Positions 43,574 through 53,779 are shown, counted from the first letter of the stretch. The stretch: 64,000 nucleotides of DNA from CAYYMH01 sp964472785 (GCA_964472785.1 CAYYMH010000013.1:1-64000); one strand, 5' to 3'. Numbers and translations are program-made. Notes: generated from the sequence alone by a model not told the origin.

Positions 43574-45505
43574 TTAACGAATCAGTGCCATCCTCTGAAC
43601 TTTTTTCCCGGACGCTGTCGATAAAACACAGAGATAAATGCCACTGGTCACATCTGCTCCCGATGCATCACGGCCGTCCCACATAAATGTTTGATGACCG
43701 GTTTTCAAGTCACCAGCAAATAATTTCCGAATGTGCTGCCCCCGAACATTGTAAACAGACAATTCAACATGTTGCAATTGATCATTCTCAAATAAAATCG
43801 TCGTTGCGCTGTTAAATGGATTCGGATAGCTAGTAAGTAACCGAATCGCTGCCGGAACAGAGGGGTTGTTTTCATTTTGCACAACAGTCGGTTCTTCATC
43901 AAGATAATACACCGTTAATCTCGGATGATTCATGAACCAATCGTCATCATTGTCTTCAAAATAAAAATAGGTGTCACTGGGATAATTATCACGTTTTTCA
44001 TAAAGCAAGCCACAGTTGCTGTCCGGATGATCCACCCAGGTTTGAATTAACTCAGCCGGTAATTCGACCGTGCCGTCAAATTCGATACCGGTGCCGTCAC
44101 CTTTAATCGTGTGCGTAAAAATAGGCGTACCCGAACGATCTGTCTCTCCCTGACAGCCGGGAATTTCCCAGGTTACGCCGTTATGCTGAGCCGCATTCCA
44201 CGTGACTTCTCCATTCAGCGCATCAGAGAAAATCGCTCCTCTGCCCTCATTCCACGGTTTCAGCACCCGGTGAATTGAAATATCCGCAACATAATTTCCA
44301 TTGGTCCAGCTTTCGACTCCGCCGACAAAAATGAAGGTCAGTTTGCCCCCGATAATTTTTTTGCCGGCAAGATGCTGATGGATATTTTTGAACTGCACCA
44401 ATCCGGAATCCCACCAGTACAATTTATCTGTGCCCGGTGAACCTAATTTCCCAAAATTGGCATCCGGATATTTTTCATAAATCACAGTTGCCTCACAATC
44501 TTCGTAGGGCGTATCCCCAATTTCTTTTCCGTTCTGAAACACAATTTCACGATGCCCGTCCGGTTTGATTGGATAAACTGCTGTGTTGGAATCATCAAAA
44601 GCAGGGCTGATGGCACGGACGGCAAAATAGTAAGCGGAATCAGGATTTAATCCGGTCAGTTCATATTCCAGTTGTTCTGTCTCCACGATCGGCGAGGAAT
44701 ACGTCATGTTGTCTTCGCGGTTCGATTGAAAAATATGATAAGTGACTTCAGAATCGGTTTTTGCCCGCCACCACTTGAGCAGAACTTTGCCGGGTTCACC
44801 GGGAAATGCCAACGCCTCTGCGATGCCGTGAAATTTTCGCTGCATAATCACATCTTGAAAATTAGAAAGAATTGCCGGACCTGCGGAATTTCCATTGTTC
44901 ATAAGCTCGATATGGAGCTGTGAACCATAAACCGGCATGGTTATATGTTTTGAAAACGTGACAAAACATCGCCGCGTCACTGCCATATTGATCAGTTCAT
45001 CCGCCGGATCAACAATGCTGTAATTATGCGCGCCACGGTCGGTGTAAGGATTCGGGCAACCGTCGAATATCTCATCCCACAGATAAATTGTGGCATCCTC
45101 ATTCCCGTGTTCCCCGCTGCGACGGGCACAGATGCCTCCCCGTGCCATGTGCAAAAACTGGATGCCGGCACAGAAGCCGAGGGCAGGTCTGCCCGGATTG
45201 CGCAGCAAATCTACATAAGAATCCAGCCTGCCATCATAAAATGGAACATCCGATGTACTTCCTCCCGGAATAATAAACGCATCAGCCTTCACCGAATCCG
45301 CGCGCTGGTGTGACGCGTAATACCAGTTATCCAGCACCAGATAAATATTTTCAAATCCTTTGTAATAGCTGGTAAATACAGGCATCAAGTCAGGTGGGTT
45401 TTCCGGTCGATCACTATATTCGACTGAATAAATAATCGGTTGAGCCTGAAGTAGTGAACTGAATATGAAAAAAACGAATACTAGTAAACGTAAAAAATTA
45501 GACAT
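43574..45505 (-). CDS. Secreted class I glutamine-amidotransferase-like protein with T9SS sorting domain
   Basis: 643 aa. Signal peptide 1-22. Residues 23-215 resemble the triad-type class I GATase fold, with Cys112 in LGFCAGIQFLH, and His198 and Glu200 in YGSQLHIEL. An fn3-like domain (about 225-320), then a DNRLRE/CBM96-like domain (about 350-535, with VIYEKYPDANFG at its start), and the T9SS sorting domain (SYPNPFNSATTILFEN) follow. The arrangement predicts an extracellular amidase, hydrolase or binding module rather than cytosolic amide transfer. Confidence 0.8.
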   Translation of the reverse strand: MSNFLRLLVFVFFIFSSLLQAQPIIYSVEYSDRPENPPDLMPVFTSYYKGFENIYLVLDNWYYASHQRADSVKADAFIIPGGSTSDVPFYDGRLDSYVDLLRNPGRPALGFCAGIQFLHMARGGICARRSGEHGNEDATIYLWDEIFDGCPNPYTDRGAHNYSIVDPADELINMAVTRRCFVTFSKHITMPVYGSQLHIELMNNGNSAGPAILSNFQDVIMQRKFHGIAEALAFPGEPGKVLLKWWRAKTDSEVTYHIFQSNREDNMTYSSPIVETEQLEYELTGLNPDSAYYFAVRAISPAFDDSNTAVYPIKPDGHREIVFQNGKEIGDTPYEDCEATVIYEKYPDANFGKLGSPGTDKLYWWDSGLVQFKNIHQHLAGKKIIGGKLTFIFVGGVESWTNGNYVADISIHRVLKPWNEGRGAIFSDALNGEVTWNAAQHNGVTWEIPGCQGETDRSGTPIFTHTIKGDGTGIEFDGTVELPAELIQTWVDHPDSNCGLLYEKRDNYPSDTYFYFEDNDDDWFMNHPRLTVYYLDEEPTVVQNENNPSVPAAIRLLTSYPNPFNSATTILFENDQLQHVELSVYNVRGQHIRKLFAGDLKTGHQTFMWDGRDASGADVTSGIYLCVLSTASGKKVQRMALIR

Positions 45506-45604
45506 AATTTTCCTTTAATAAGTTAAGTTTTAAGTCAAATAAAATTAGCAAGTGCTCTTTGAGAGACATCAACTTTGCCCAGAATGAATGGCTGTTGCGC
45601 TCAA

Positions 45605-45814
45605 TCAATTTGTAAAAAAGTCAAAAATATTCCCCAGTGAGCTCGTATCAGCACGATAAATTTCCGTATATTTACAACGGGTACAGGTTACGGTGGTAAA
45701 TTTCTTGTTTTGCACATCAAATATCTTGGCAAAAGCGCCACCAGTCGCACGAAAGACATCGGTTTCATAATATTTATTACCACACTTCGGACAGGTATAT
45801 CCCGGATGTTCCAT
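45605..45814 (-). CDS. Zinc-ribbon protein (DUF2082-like nucleic-acid-binding family)
   Basis: 69 aa from ATG 45814 (AGGAGG site just upstream). CPKCGNKYYETD at the start and CTRCKYTEIY later make a four-Cys ribbon. The family is annotated as nucleic-acid binding without experimental proof. 16 nt after the Dabb gene. Confidence 0.85.
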   Translation of the reverse strand: MEHPGYTCPKCGNKYYETDVFRATGGAFAKIFDVQNKKFTTVTCTRCKYTEIYRADTSSLGNIFDFFTN

Positions 45815-45830
45815 TTTTACCTCCTCGATT

Positions 45831-46133
45831 TTAAACTTCGTAATCCGCCACAACTCGATCACTGCGCAAGTGCATTATTATATTTTTAAACTGAATATGC
45901 GCAGGATGGTTCTGATATGTTTCCAAAGATTCTTTACTTTCAAATTCAGAATAGAGCACCACATCAAAGGCTGCTTCAGATTCATTGAAATTTATTCCCA
46001 CCTCCAGTTTCTGGATTTCAGCGATTTTTTGGGGCAATTCTTCCAGCCACTTTTTCATTCGGCTTACATTTTCCTGTCGGGAATAGCCTTCAGCCGTTTC
46101 GTGCAATTTCCACATGACGATGTGTTTTATCAT
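45831..46133 (-). CDS. Dabb (stress-responsive A/B barrel) family protein
   Basis: 100 aa ferredoxin-like fold: MIKHIVMWKLHE at the start, a middle FDVVLYSEFESKESLETYQ and HIQFKNIIM. Members dimerise; some are linked to stress and some to aromatic degradation. Co-transcribed with the zinc-ribbon gene. Confidence 0.9.
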   Translation of the reverse strand: MIKHIVMWKLHETAEGYSRQENVSRMKKWLEELPQKIAEIQKLEVGINFNESEAAFDVVLYSEFESKESLETYQNHPAHIQFKNIIMHLRSDRVVADYEV

Positions 46134-46275
46134 TGGTATTTTCTCACTATTTATTATTGAATTGGATTCTTATAATAATTCTTCAAATGTAAAAAATTAT
46201 CTGATAAATATCAACTTAAAAATTGGAGTAAATTTAGATTAAAATCGGGTATTAGTAATTAGCAGTGATGTTGAA

Positions 46276-47547
46276 TCATTGTGGATGGGAAGAAGCCATT
46301 AGTTTCGCATCCTGGTTAATCTCCGGTGAGATAGAACGTTTAATCCTGCTCAATCCGAAAGATGCCGCAAACGAAATAATAACGATAACACCCCATAAAA
46401 TAAACGGCTGGTGTAAAAAATGATCCAACAACATTCCACCGTAAAACGGACCGAACGACCGACCCAATCCCTGAAACAATCCGTAAAATCCGAGATATGC
46501 GCCTTTTTGAGAATCAGGTGCCCAATTCGAGGTGAGTGTCGTACCTGAGGGAATGAAGAAAATCTCACCAAAGGTCAGAAAATAAATTGCAATAGCTAAC
46601 ATCAGAAAATTTTGACTGAACGCCACCACGATGTAGCTCATGCCCGCAAACGTTCCGCCCAAAGCCAAAGCCCGGGTCAATGTCATGCGATTGATCCATT
46701 TGATTCCGGGAAGCTGGAAAAGGATAATCACCAGTCCGTTCAGTGAATATAAGTAACCTAATTGGATTTTGGTGATTTTCACAACTTCATAGGAGAAAAC
46801 CGTTAAGGTGGAATAGGTTTGAGTAATCGTGGAAAATATAAAAAAGCACAATAGTCCGAATGCGATAAACGCATGATTTTTTGATAGCTGCTTGACCGCC
46901 TTTAAATCAAATTTTGAGCCGGAAGCTCCGCTGATCACGTCAGGAATTACCAAATAGACGATAAACACAACAATCAAAAAGAAAAAAGCAGGGATCAAAA
47001 ATAGCAAATGATAGGAAACAGATGCCAGATAGCCGCCAATTGCCGGTCCGATCGCCCAGCCAAAGTTCAAGCCGATGCGCTGGTAGCTGTATGCTTCAAC
47101 CCGATCCTTGGGATGGACCACGTCCGAAATCAGAGCATCTGCCGCCGGCATAAACATCGCTCCGAAACCGTAAGACATCAAAATAAAAATTCCCATCACA
47201 TAAATCGGGAAATGCCAGTATATCGAAGCCGCAAGCAAAAAGAAAGAAGCGGCTCTGCCCAATGCGGCGATGATCATTATTTTTCGACGACCCAGTCGGT
47301 CTGAAAAAGCGCCACCCATCAGTTGCGTTATCGCTCGAACAATCGCAGCTCCCAAAAATATTGACCCGACAATGGTCATGGGCACGCCTTGTTCCGAATA
47401 GAGATAAACGCTAATGAACGGCAGGATCACTGAAAAACCGAGTGCGTTGATGACGCGAATGGCGACTAAATACCACACCCGTTTATCGAAATAAGCGAAC
47501 TTATGATTAATTCGGTCTATTTTTCGTTGGAGGAAAGAATTCATCAT
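46276..47547 (-). CDS. MFS transporter
   Basis: 423 aa with 12 predicted helices. Loop 2-3 motif GGAFSDRLGRRKIMI is the classical MFS signature. Drug or sugar exporters share it; substrate unknown. It begins 3 nt after the deoxynucleoside kinase stop. Confidence 0.92.
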   Translation of the reverse strand: MMNSFLQRKIDRINHKFAYFDKRVWYLVAIRVINALGFSVILPFISVYLYSEQGVPMTIVGSIFLGAAIVRAITQLMGGAFSDRLGRRKIMIIAALGRAASFFLLAASIYWHFPIYVMGIFILMSYGFGAMFMPAADALISDVVHPKDRVEAYSYQRIGLNFGWAIGPAIGGYLASVSYHLLFLIPAFFFLIVVFIVYLVIPDVISGASGSKFDLKAVKQLSKNHAFIAFGLLCFFIFSTITQTYSTLTVFSYEVVKITKIQLGYLYSLNGLVIILFQLPGIKWINRMTLTRALALGGTFAGMSYIVVAFSQNFLMLAIAIYFLTFGEIFFIPSGTTLTSNWAPDSQKGAYLGFYGLFQGLGRSFGPFYGGMLLDHFLHQPFILWGVIVIISFAASFGLSRIKRSISPEINQDAKLMASSHPQ

Positions 47548-47550
47548 CGA

Positions 47551-48204
47551 CTAAATCTGGTTCATTTTAGGAAATAGTTCCATTTGCGTTTCATAAAGTC
47601 CGATTTTGTGCAGGATTTCATTCAACCGTGATTTGTCCTTCTCAATGTCCAGATCATCTGTTTCAACGATCAGCACTCGGTTTTGCTTGGCATATCGACT
47701 CACCCAATCATCGTAACTGCGGTTTAATTGGGCGAGATACTCTTTGTCAATTTGGCGCTCATAATCCCGCCCCCTTTTTCTGATCCTGCTGATTAAAGTC
47801 CAAATCGAAGCTCGCAGATAAATAATCAAATCAGGAAAGCGAATTGCCGAGGCGATCGCTCCATATAATTCTTGGTAGCTATGGTAATCGATCTCTGACA
47901 TTGCTTTTTGCTCGAATAAATTTTTGGCGAAAATTTCTGCATCCTCAAAAATGGTTCGGTCCTGTACACAGGTTATTTTTGAAGTCTGTATTTCCTGATG
48001 CGCTTTGAAGCGTTGAGTGAGAAAAAATATCTGTGAGTGAAAACTCCATCGTTTCATATCCTGATAAAAAAACGGTAAGTAGGGATTTTCCTTTACTTTT
48101 TCAAAATAGGGACGCCAACCGAATTGTTCACTGAGCAGAGTCGTCCACGTTGTTTTGCCCACACCGATATTTCCAGCCATAGCGAAAAAGTAATTGGAAG
48201 CCAA
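47551..48204 (-). CDS. Deoxynucleoside kinase
   Basis: 217 aa. P-loop GNIGVGKTTW (near 12-21), DRT motif in QDRTIFEDAEIF, and the lid RIRKRGRDYERQI near 140-152. Phosphorylates deoxynucleosides for salvage; deoxyadenosine/deoxyguanosine kinase type likely. 77 nt after ftsH. Confidence 0.92.
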   Translation of the reverse strand: MASNYFFAMAGNIGVGKTTWTTLLSEQFGWRPYFEKVKENPYLPFFYQDMKRWSFHSQIFFLTQRFKAHQEIQTSKITCVQDRTIFEDAEIFAKNLFEQKAMSEIDYHSYQELYGAIASAIRFPDLIIYLRASIWTLISRIRKRGRDYERQIDKEYLAQLNRSYDDWVSRYAKQNRVLIVETDDLDIEKDKSRLNEILHKIGLYETQMELFPKMNQI

Positions 48205-48281
48205 TTAGGATCCCTCAACAAATTTTACTAAATGATACTAAAAACGCTCTTTAACTACTGCACTCTGAATTAATCGATACA

Positions 48282-50165
48282 CTATTTCTTTTTCTTATTC
48301 TTTTTAAATTTTAAAATCTCATCAATTTCATCACTGCCCACAGTTTCATTTTCTAACAACGCCTCTGCCAATTTTTTCAACTTGTCCTTATTTTCTTGCA
48401 AAGTTTGTGTTGTTTTCTCTTCCATTTCAGTGACAATTCTGCGTATTTCCTGGTCAATTATTTTTGCTGTACTTTCACTGTAATCCTTCGCTTGAGTCAT
48501 TTCGCGCCCCAGAAACATATGTTCTTCACCCTCCCGAAACGAGAGCGGACCTATCTTTTCACTCATTCCCCACTGCGTAATCATCTTGCGGGCAATTTTT
48601 GTCACCTGTTTCAAGTCATTGGCTGCACCGGTGGTCGTATCGTCAAAGATGAGTTTTTCCGCCGCTCTGCCACCAAGCATAATGGCAATTCGGTTCAGCA
48701 AATATTTTTTGCTGATATTGTGGCGGTCGATTTCCGGAATTTGTTCCGTTGCCCCCAATGATCGTCCTCTGGGAATGATTGTTACTTTTTGAACTGGGTC
48801 AGCGCCGGGTATCAATTTTGCCATCAATGCATGGCCTGCCTCATGGTAAGCAATAATCTCTTTTTCCTCTTCCTGAATCATGTCTTCTCGTTCATGACCC
48901 AAAATAATTTTGTCCCGTGCCTGGTCAAAATATTTTCCCTCGACCTGCTTTTTCTTATCCCGCCCAGCCAATAAAGCCGCTTCATTGACTAAATTTCTTA
49001 GATCAGCACCAGAAAACGTCACTGTTCGCGCAGCAATGTTTTCCAAATCCACATCATCAGCTAAAGGCACATCTTTAGTATGAATTTCTAATATTTTTAA
49101 TCTGGCATCTTTCTGAGGCAGTTCCAGTGTAACCTGCCTGTCAAAACGTCCGGGACGCGTTAATGCCGCATCGAGCACATCGGGCCGATTTGTGGCGGCG
49201 ACTACAATGACAGACTCATGGGGTGCAAAACCATCCATTTCCGATAGAATCTGATTCAGGGTCTGCTCGCGCTCATCGTGTCCGCCACCCAAGCCAGTGC
49301 CGCGAGCTCTTCCAACAGAATCCAATTCATCAATAAAAATGATCGAAGGCGCTTCTTTTTTCGCTGTTTTAAATAAGTCTCTGACGCGTGATGCACCAAC
49401 ACCGACAAACATTTCGATAAATTCGGAACCGCTAATGCTGTAAAATGGAACATCTGCTTCACCGGCAGTGGCACGAGCTAACAGGGTTTTCCCTGTTCCC
49501 GGCGGGCCTACCATCAGAATTCCTTTGGGAATATCTGCACCAAGGGCGGCAAATTTTTCAGGTTCTTTCAGATATTCGATTATTTCACGGAGGTCTTTCT
49601 TTGCATTTTCTAATCCGGCAACGTCCTCATAACTCACACTGACACTCGATTTTCGAAACCGCCTGGCTTTTGATTTTCCCACATTAAACAGTCCCCCCAT
49701 CTGTCCCATTTGTCCTTGGATTCTTTTTCGCATGTACACAAAATATCCGATTATAAATAGCCAGGGAAGCACCAAAAATAAAACAACATAAATCCACAAA
49801 GAATCGCTCTCTTTTTTGGCATTCACTTGAACCTGGTTTTCTTCTAAAATTGTCACCAGTGACGGGTCTTCAAAAGATGGTTTGACAGTTTTAAACGAAC
49901 TATAAGATATGCTGTCTTCTTTTGAATCCGCCTGTACTCTATAAATATTCTTGAATTCACCATGGATCTCCTGCCCTTTAAAATAGACCTCCGAAATGTT
50001 GCCATTTTTCACCTGATTTTTGAATTCACTGTAAGGAAGATTGACGACATTCGGTCTGAAAAATGTATTTGAAAAATAAGAAATTAACATAATAATCAGA
50101 ATGATCCAAAAAATAATCGACCAGTTGATTCTGGGTTTTTGAATTTGGTTCGGCTGATTGTTCAT
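48282..50165 (-). CDS. ftsH: ATP-dependent zinc metalloprotease FtsH
   Basis: Membrane protein quality control. 627 aa: two helices (17-33, 123-144) around a periplasmic region, AAA+ domain with Walker A GPPGTGKT at 220-227, IIFIDELDSVG Walker B near 275-285, second-region-of-homology Arg residues in ALTRPGRFDR, and the zinc site HEAGH at 441-445. The C-terminal zinc ligand region and long coiled-coil end are present. Confidence 0.98.
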   Translation of the reverse strand: MNNQPNQIQKPRINWSIIFWIILIIMLISYFSNTFFRPNVVNLPYSEFKNQVKNGNISEVYFKGQEIHGEFKNIYRVQADSKEDSISYSSFKTVKPSFEDPSLVTILEENQVQVNAKKESDSLWIYVVLFLVLPWLFIIGYFVYMRKRIQGQMGQMGGLFNVGKSKARRFRKSSVSVSYEDVAGLENAKKDLREIIEYLKEPEKFAALGADIPKGILMVGPPGTGKTLLARATAGEADVPFYSISGSEFIEMFVGVGASRVRDLFKTAKKEAPSIIFIDELDSVGRARGTGLGGGHDEREQTLNQILSEMDGFAPHESVIVVAATNRPDVLDAALTRPGRFDRQVTLELPQKDARLKILEIHTKDVPLADDVDLENIAARTVTFSGADLRNLVNEAALLAGRDKKKQVEGKYFDQARDKIILGHEREDMIQEEEKEIIAYHEAGHALMAKLIPGADPVQKVTIIPRGRSLGATEQIPEIDRHNISKKYLLNRIAIMLGGRAAEKLIFDDTTTGAANDLKQVTKIARKMITQWGMSEKIGPLSFREGEEHMFLGREMTQAKDYSESTAKIIDQEIRRIVTEMEEKTTQTLQENKDKLKKLAEALLENETVGSDEIDEILKFKKNKKKK

Positions 50166-50218
50166 AATTTCCTCAATATGTCAATTAAGTTCATTTCAAA
50201 ATAATAGACTATTTTTAT

Positions 50219-50393
50219 CCTGCATTATTCATAAACTTTGCCACAGAGGCAATGAGGTCACAGAGAAACAATAACTTGTGAACATAGTATCTTTCAAATA
50301 AAGTTGATAAATATCTGACCGCATATTTATTGTAACGTTTTGAAAAATAAAACTCTGTGTCCTCTGAGCCTCTGTGGCTACGAATTTTTCAGG
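50219..50393. repeat. Inverted-repeat element, CACAAAG type, copy 3
   Basis: Left arm 50219-50270 and right arm 50345-50393 are imperfect reverse complements. Both end in a CCTGnnnnATTC-type terminus, and the stems hold GCCACAGAGGC / GCCTCTGTGGC. It lies between the ftsH and TreT-like genes. Confidence 0.65.
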
Positions 50394-51614
50394 TTATAAA
50401 CGAATTCGATAGTTTGTTTCAAATGAACCGAGCATATCCAGATAATTTTCCAACAATATTGAAAGCAGATATTTTTTTCTGACACGTTCGCGGGCGGCTT
50501 TACCTAATTTATCACGAAGATTTTTGTCCTTTATCAACTTGACAATTCGATCTGCTGCTTCTTCAACAGAAGAAACTAAAAATCCATTTTTGCCATCATC
50601 TATTTGATAGCGAATTCCCCCGACTTTTCCGCCGATTACAGGAGTTCCTTTCCACATCGCTTCGGTGACGGTCAGGCCAAATCCTTCACGTATCGATTTC
50701 TGCAGTACGACGGCTGACTGGGTTTGCAGCGCGTTCACCAGCGCTGTATCCTGACGACTGAGGATAATGATACGTTCCTCCTGGCATTCAAGAAGCGATT
50801 CATAGACCTTGCCACCCTCCGGATCATCGGTCGCTACATTTCCCAACAGTACAAGGGTTGCGTCCACTTCTTTTCTGGCAATTTTAAACGCTTCAATGAC
50901 GCCTTTGGGATCTTTCCAACGATCAAATCTCGAAATTTGTGTTACGATCGGTAAATCAGTCGGAATTTTATAGTAGGACAATCGCTCATCCATTTCCTCA
51001 TCACTCAACTGGCGATTTTTGATGGAAAAAGGATCAATCGCTGGTTTATAGAAAAGCTGCGGTTTATCCAACTTCTTTTTATAATCTTCAAGGGTTAAAA
51101 TGATCGCGTCATATTGCCGGATGAATTGTGTCAAATAATTCCAGAGATTTTTATCAGGACTGGTCAAATCGATGTGACAACGCCAAATCCAGGGTCCCCG
51201 TTTTCGATAGTGTTCGATCATTGGTAATGGCTGCGGGTCATGGATAATGACCACATCGTGGTCCAAATGATTACGCATACTATTTTCATAAATGACAGCT
51301 TCATATATTTTCTTTTTGCGCTCACTCAAATTGATGCGATCTCCCTGCAAGGCATTGTGCATCTTTTTCGTGATACTGAAAAAATCGGGTGAACCCTGAA
51401 TAATCCGCCAGCCGGTTTTAATGCCGATGCTGTTCATTAAAATTGTCATAGACGAAAGTATTTCGGCGACACCACCGCCATAATACGTCGAATTGATATT
51501 GGTGATATGCAAATCACTCAGCGCCTCTGCTTTTTTGTAAATCCTTTCAATTGTCTGAGCCCCGATAAACTGTTCGTAATCATCCAAACTTACGATATCT
51601 TTTTTTGAAAACAT
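50394..51614 (-). CDS. TreT-like retaining glycosyltransferase (GT4)
   Basis: 406 aa, GT-B fold. N-terminal STYYGGGVAEILSSM, donor-site motif ISRFDRWKDPKGVIEAF, and EGFGLTVTEAMWKGTPVIG with IREGFG catalytic-type residues. Closest known type: trehalose glycosyltransferring synthase, which uses NDP-glucose and glucose to make trehalose. A related disaccharide product is possible. Confidence 0.85.
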   Translation of the reverse strand: MFSKKDIVSLDDYEQFIGAQTIERIYKKAEALSDLHITNINSTYYGGGVAEILSSMTILMNSIGIKTGWRIIQGSPDFFSITKKMHNALQGDRINLSERKKKIYEAVIYENSMRNHLDHDVVIIHDPQPLPMIEHYRKRGPWIWRCHIDLTSPDKNLWNYLTQFIRQYDAIILTLEDYKKKLDKPQLFYKPAIDPFSIKNRQLSDEEMDERLSYYKIPTDLPIVTQISRFDRWKDPKGVIEAFKIARKEVDATLVLLGNVATDDPEGGKVYESLLECQEERIIILSRQDTALVNALQTQSAVVLQKSIREGFGLTVTEAMWKGTPVIGGKVGGIRYQIDDGKNGFLVSSVEEAADRIVKLIKDKNLRDKLGKAARERVRKKYLLSILLENYLDMLGSFETNYRIRL

Positions 51615-51781
51615 GTCATCACCTCATTTATTTCCGAAATTGTTTAATTTGAATTCAATTTTATTGACATAAAAGCTCATTAATTCTGATGTGTGTCATT
51701 AGTTCAGATTCATCCCCATTGTAAAATAATCAAAAGTCAACTGTTGACATTATCAGTAAATCGCATTTCAAAAATCCAAAA

Positions 51782-53416
51782 TCAACAAAAACTAATTTTC
51801 GATTTTTTCTGTACAATGACCGTATCTTTCATCCAATGTTTATCATCTCGTTTGGGATAATCTGTCGTATAGTGTAACCCTCTGCTCTCTTTCCGGTGCA
51901 TGGCACAATTAATGATCAGTTGCGCGACCTGGGTGAGATTCCTTAACTCCAGCAATCCTTCGGTAATGATCGTTTTTTTATAAAAATTTTCGATTTCCCG
52001 GGCGATTAAGTTTACGCGTCTCAGCGCGCGTTTCAACCTCAAATTTGAACGAACGATTCCCACGTAATCCCACATCAACGTTTGCACTTCTTCTTTGTCG
52101 TGGGAAATTAACACCCATTCTTCGTGATTAAATGTACCTTCTTCGTTCCACTTTGGAAATATTGGAATATGCGCTTTTGTTTTGAAATCGTAGTGTTCGA
52201 CAATGTGCTTGTAAACCTGATGCGAAAATACATGCGCCTCCAACAATGAATTAGATGCGAGGCGATTCGCACCATGAACACCTGTACAACTCACTTCACC
52301 GGAGGCATAGAGATTTTCTAAATTGGTTTTCCCATGGATATCTGTGAGAACACCGCCACACATGTAATGCGCTGCAGGTACAACCGGAATCGATTGCTGC
52401 GTCATATCAATTCCAAATTTGAGACAATTTTCAAAAATATTGGGAAAACGACTTTTTAATTTCTGCGCATCTTTATGCGTCACATCCAGATAAACAAAAT
52501 CTTCTCCCCGTTTCTTCATTTCTGCATCAATAGCACGCGCAACGACATCTCTGGGAGCCAATTCAGCCAAGTCGTGATATTTGTGCATGAATTCGTTTCC
52601 GTCCTGTGTTTTCAATTTACCGCCAAAGCCACGCACCGCCTCTGAAATTAAAAACGAGTTTGCCTTCGGATGGTAAAGCGTTGTCGGATGAAACTGCAAA
52701 AATTCAAGATTGGCGATTTTAGCGCCAGCACGATACGCCATGGCGATTCCATCACCGGTCGCAATTACCGGATTTGTCGTGTGCAAATAGATTTGTCCGC
52801 AACCGCCCGTCGTTAAAACGGTTGCCCTGGCGATGAATTGTTCAACTATCTTTTTCTGCTTGTCAAAAACATAAGCTCCCCAGCAGTGACGGGGTAAGGC
52901 AGCAGAATTATTTATGCCCAAATGATGTTCCGTAATCAGATCGATGGCAATGTGCTGTTCATACATCTCGATATTTTGGTGCTGTTTGATCGCTTCGAGT
53001 AATGCCTTTTCAATTATCTGACCGGTCAAATCTTTGGCATGAACAATGCGATTGTCACTGTGTCCTCCCTCTCGTCCCAGATCAAATTCTTCCGAATGAG
53101 GCGATTTTTGACGGGTAAATTCAACACCCCACTGGACCAGCTCTTTGACCCGTTCCGGTCCCTCATGTACAATCAGCTCAACCGCATCCCGGTGACTCAA
53201 TCCGGCGCCTGCTTTAAGCGTATCCCGAATGTGCGCCTCGAACGAATCCTGCTTATCAAATACCGCCGCGATCCCACCCTGCGCATAGTTGGTATTTGAT
53301 TCCGCCTTTTCTTTTTTAGTGATAATGTTGACTTTTCCGTATTGAGCGATTTTTAACGCCAGCGAAAGCCCGGCAATACCACTTCCGATAACCAGTACAT
53401 CGGATTCAATTAACAT
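51782..53416 (-). CDS. nadB: L-aspartate oxidase
   Basis: First step of de novo NAD synthesis: aspartate to iminoaspartate. 544 aa, fumarate reductase/succinate dehydrogenase flavoprotein family. FAD loop VIGSGIAGLSLALK at the N-terminus, NTNYAQGGIAAVF, HAKDLTGQIIEKA, GEVSCTGVHGANRLASNSL and the capping helical C-domain are all characteristic. Confidence 0.95.
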   Translation of the reverse strand: MLIESDVLVIGSGIAGLSLALKIAQYGKVNIITKKEKAESNTNYAQGGIAAVFDKQDSFEAHIRDTLKAGAGLSHRDAVELIVHEGPERVKELVQWGVEFTRQKSPHSEEFDLGREGGHSDNRIVHAKDLTGQIIEKALLEAIKQHQNIEMYEQHIAIDLITEHHLGINNSAALPRHCWGAYVFDKQKKIVEQFIARATVLTTGGCGQIYLHTTNPVIATGDGIAMAYRAGAKIANLEFLQFHPTTLYHPKANSFLISEAVRGFGGKLKTQDGNEFMHKYHDLAELAPRDVVARAIDAEMKKRGEDFVYLDVTHKDAQKLKSRFPNIFENCLKFGIDMTQQSIPVVPAAHYMCGGVLTDIHGKTNLENLYASGEVSCTGVHGANRLASNSLLEAHVFSHQVYKHIVEHYDFKTKAHIPIFPKWNEEGTFNHEEWVLISHDKEEVQTLMWDYVGIVRSNLRLKRALRRVNLIAREIENFYKKTIITEGLLELRNLTQVAQLIINCAMHRKESRGLHYTTDYPKRDDKHWMKDTVIVQKKSKISFC

Positions 53417-53450
53417 GATTATCTCATATAATTTTTAAATAATTTTACAA

Positions 53451-53635
53451 CCTGTTTAATTCATAAATCTTGCCACCAAGGCACCAAGTCACGAAGAATC
53501 AAAAAGTTGTGAAAGAAGCATTCATAAAAAATATTATGAGTCGATTCATCTCCTTTGCCTTCCAGACTTTATATTTTCATTACGTTGTGTTCCTTTGTGT
53601 ATTAGAAACTTTGTGGCGTATGAATTATTCAGGAC
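53451..53635. repeat. Inverted-repeat element, CACAAAG type, copy 4
   Basis: Left arm 53451-53505 (CCTGTTTAATTCATA, then GCCACCAAGGCACCAAG) and right arm 53585-53635 (CTTTGTGTATTAG, TTTGTGGCGTATGAATT, ATTCAGG) are imperfect reverse complements with about 80 nt between. The ends (CCTGnnTAATTCATA and TATGAATTATTCAGG) mirror those of copy 3. Confidence 0.65.
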
Positions 53636-53779
53636 AAGTGTAAATTTTCGATAATTTGAACCTTTTAAACATAATGTAAATAAATTATAAAATCAACTTA
53701 TTTTTAAAAATTTTTCGTTCAAAAATTATCAAATAGGCTGGTAACAAGAAAGGTTGGTATGGTGGATTTTGAGAGAAAA

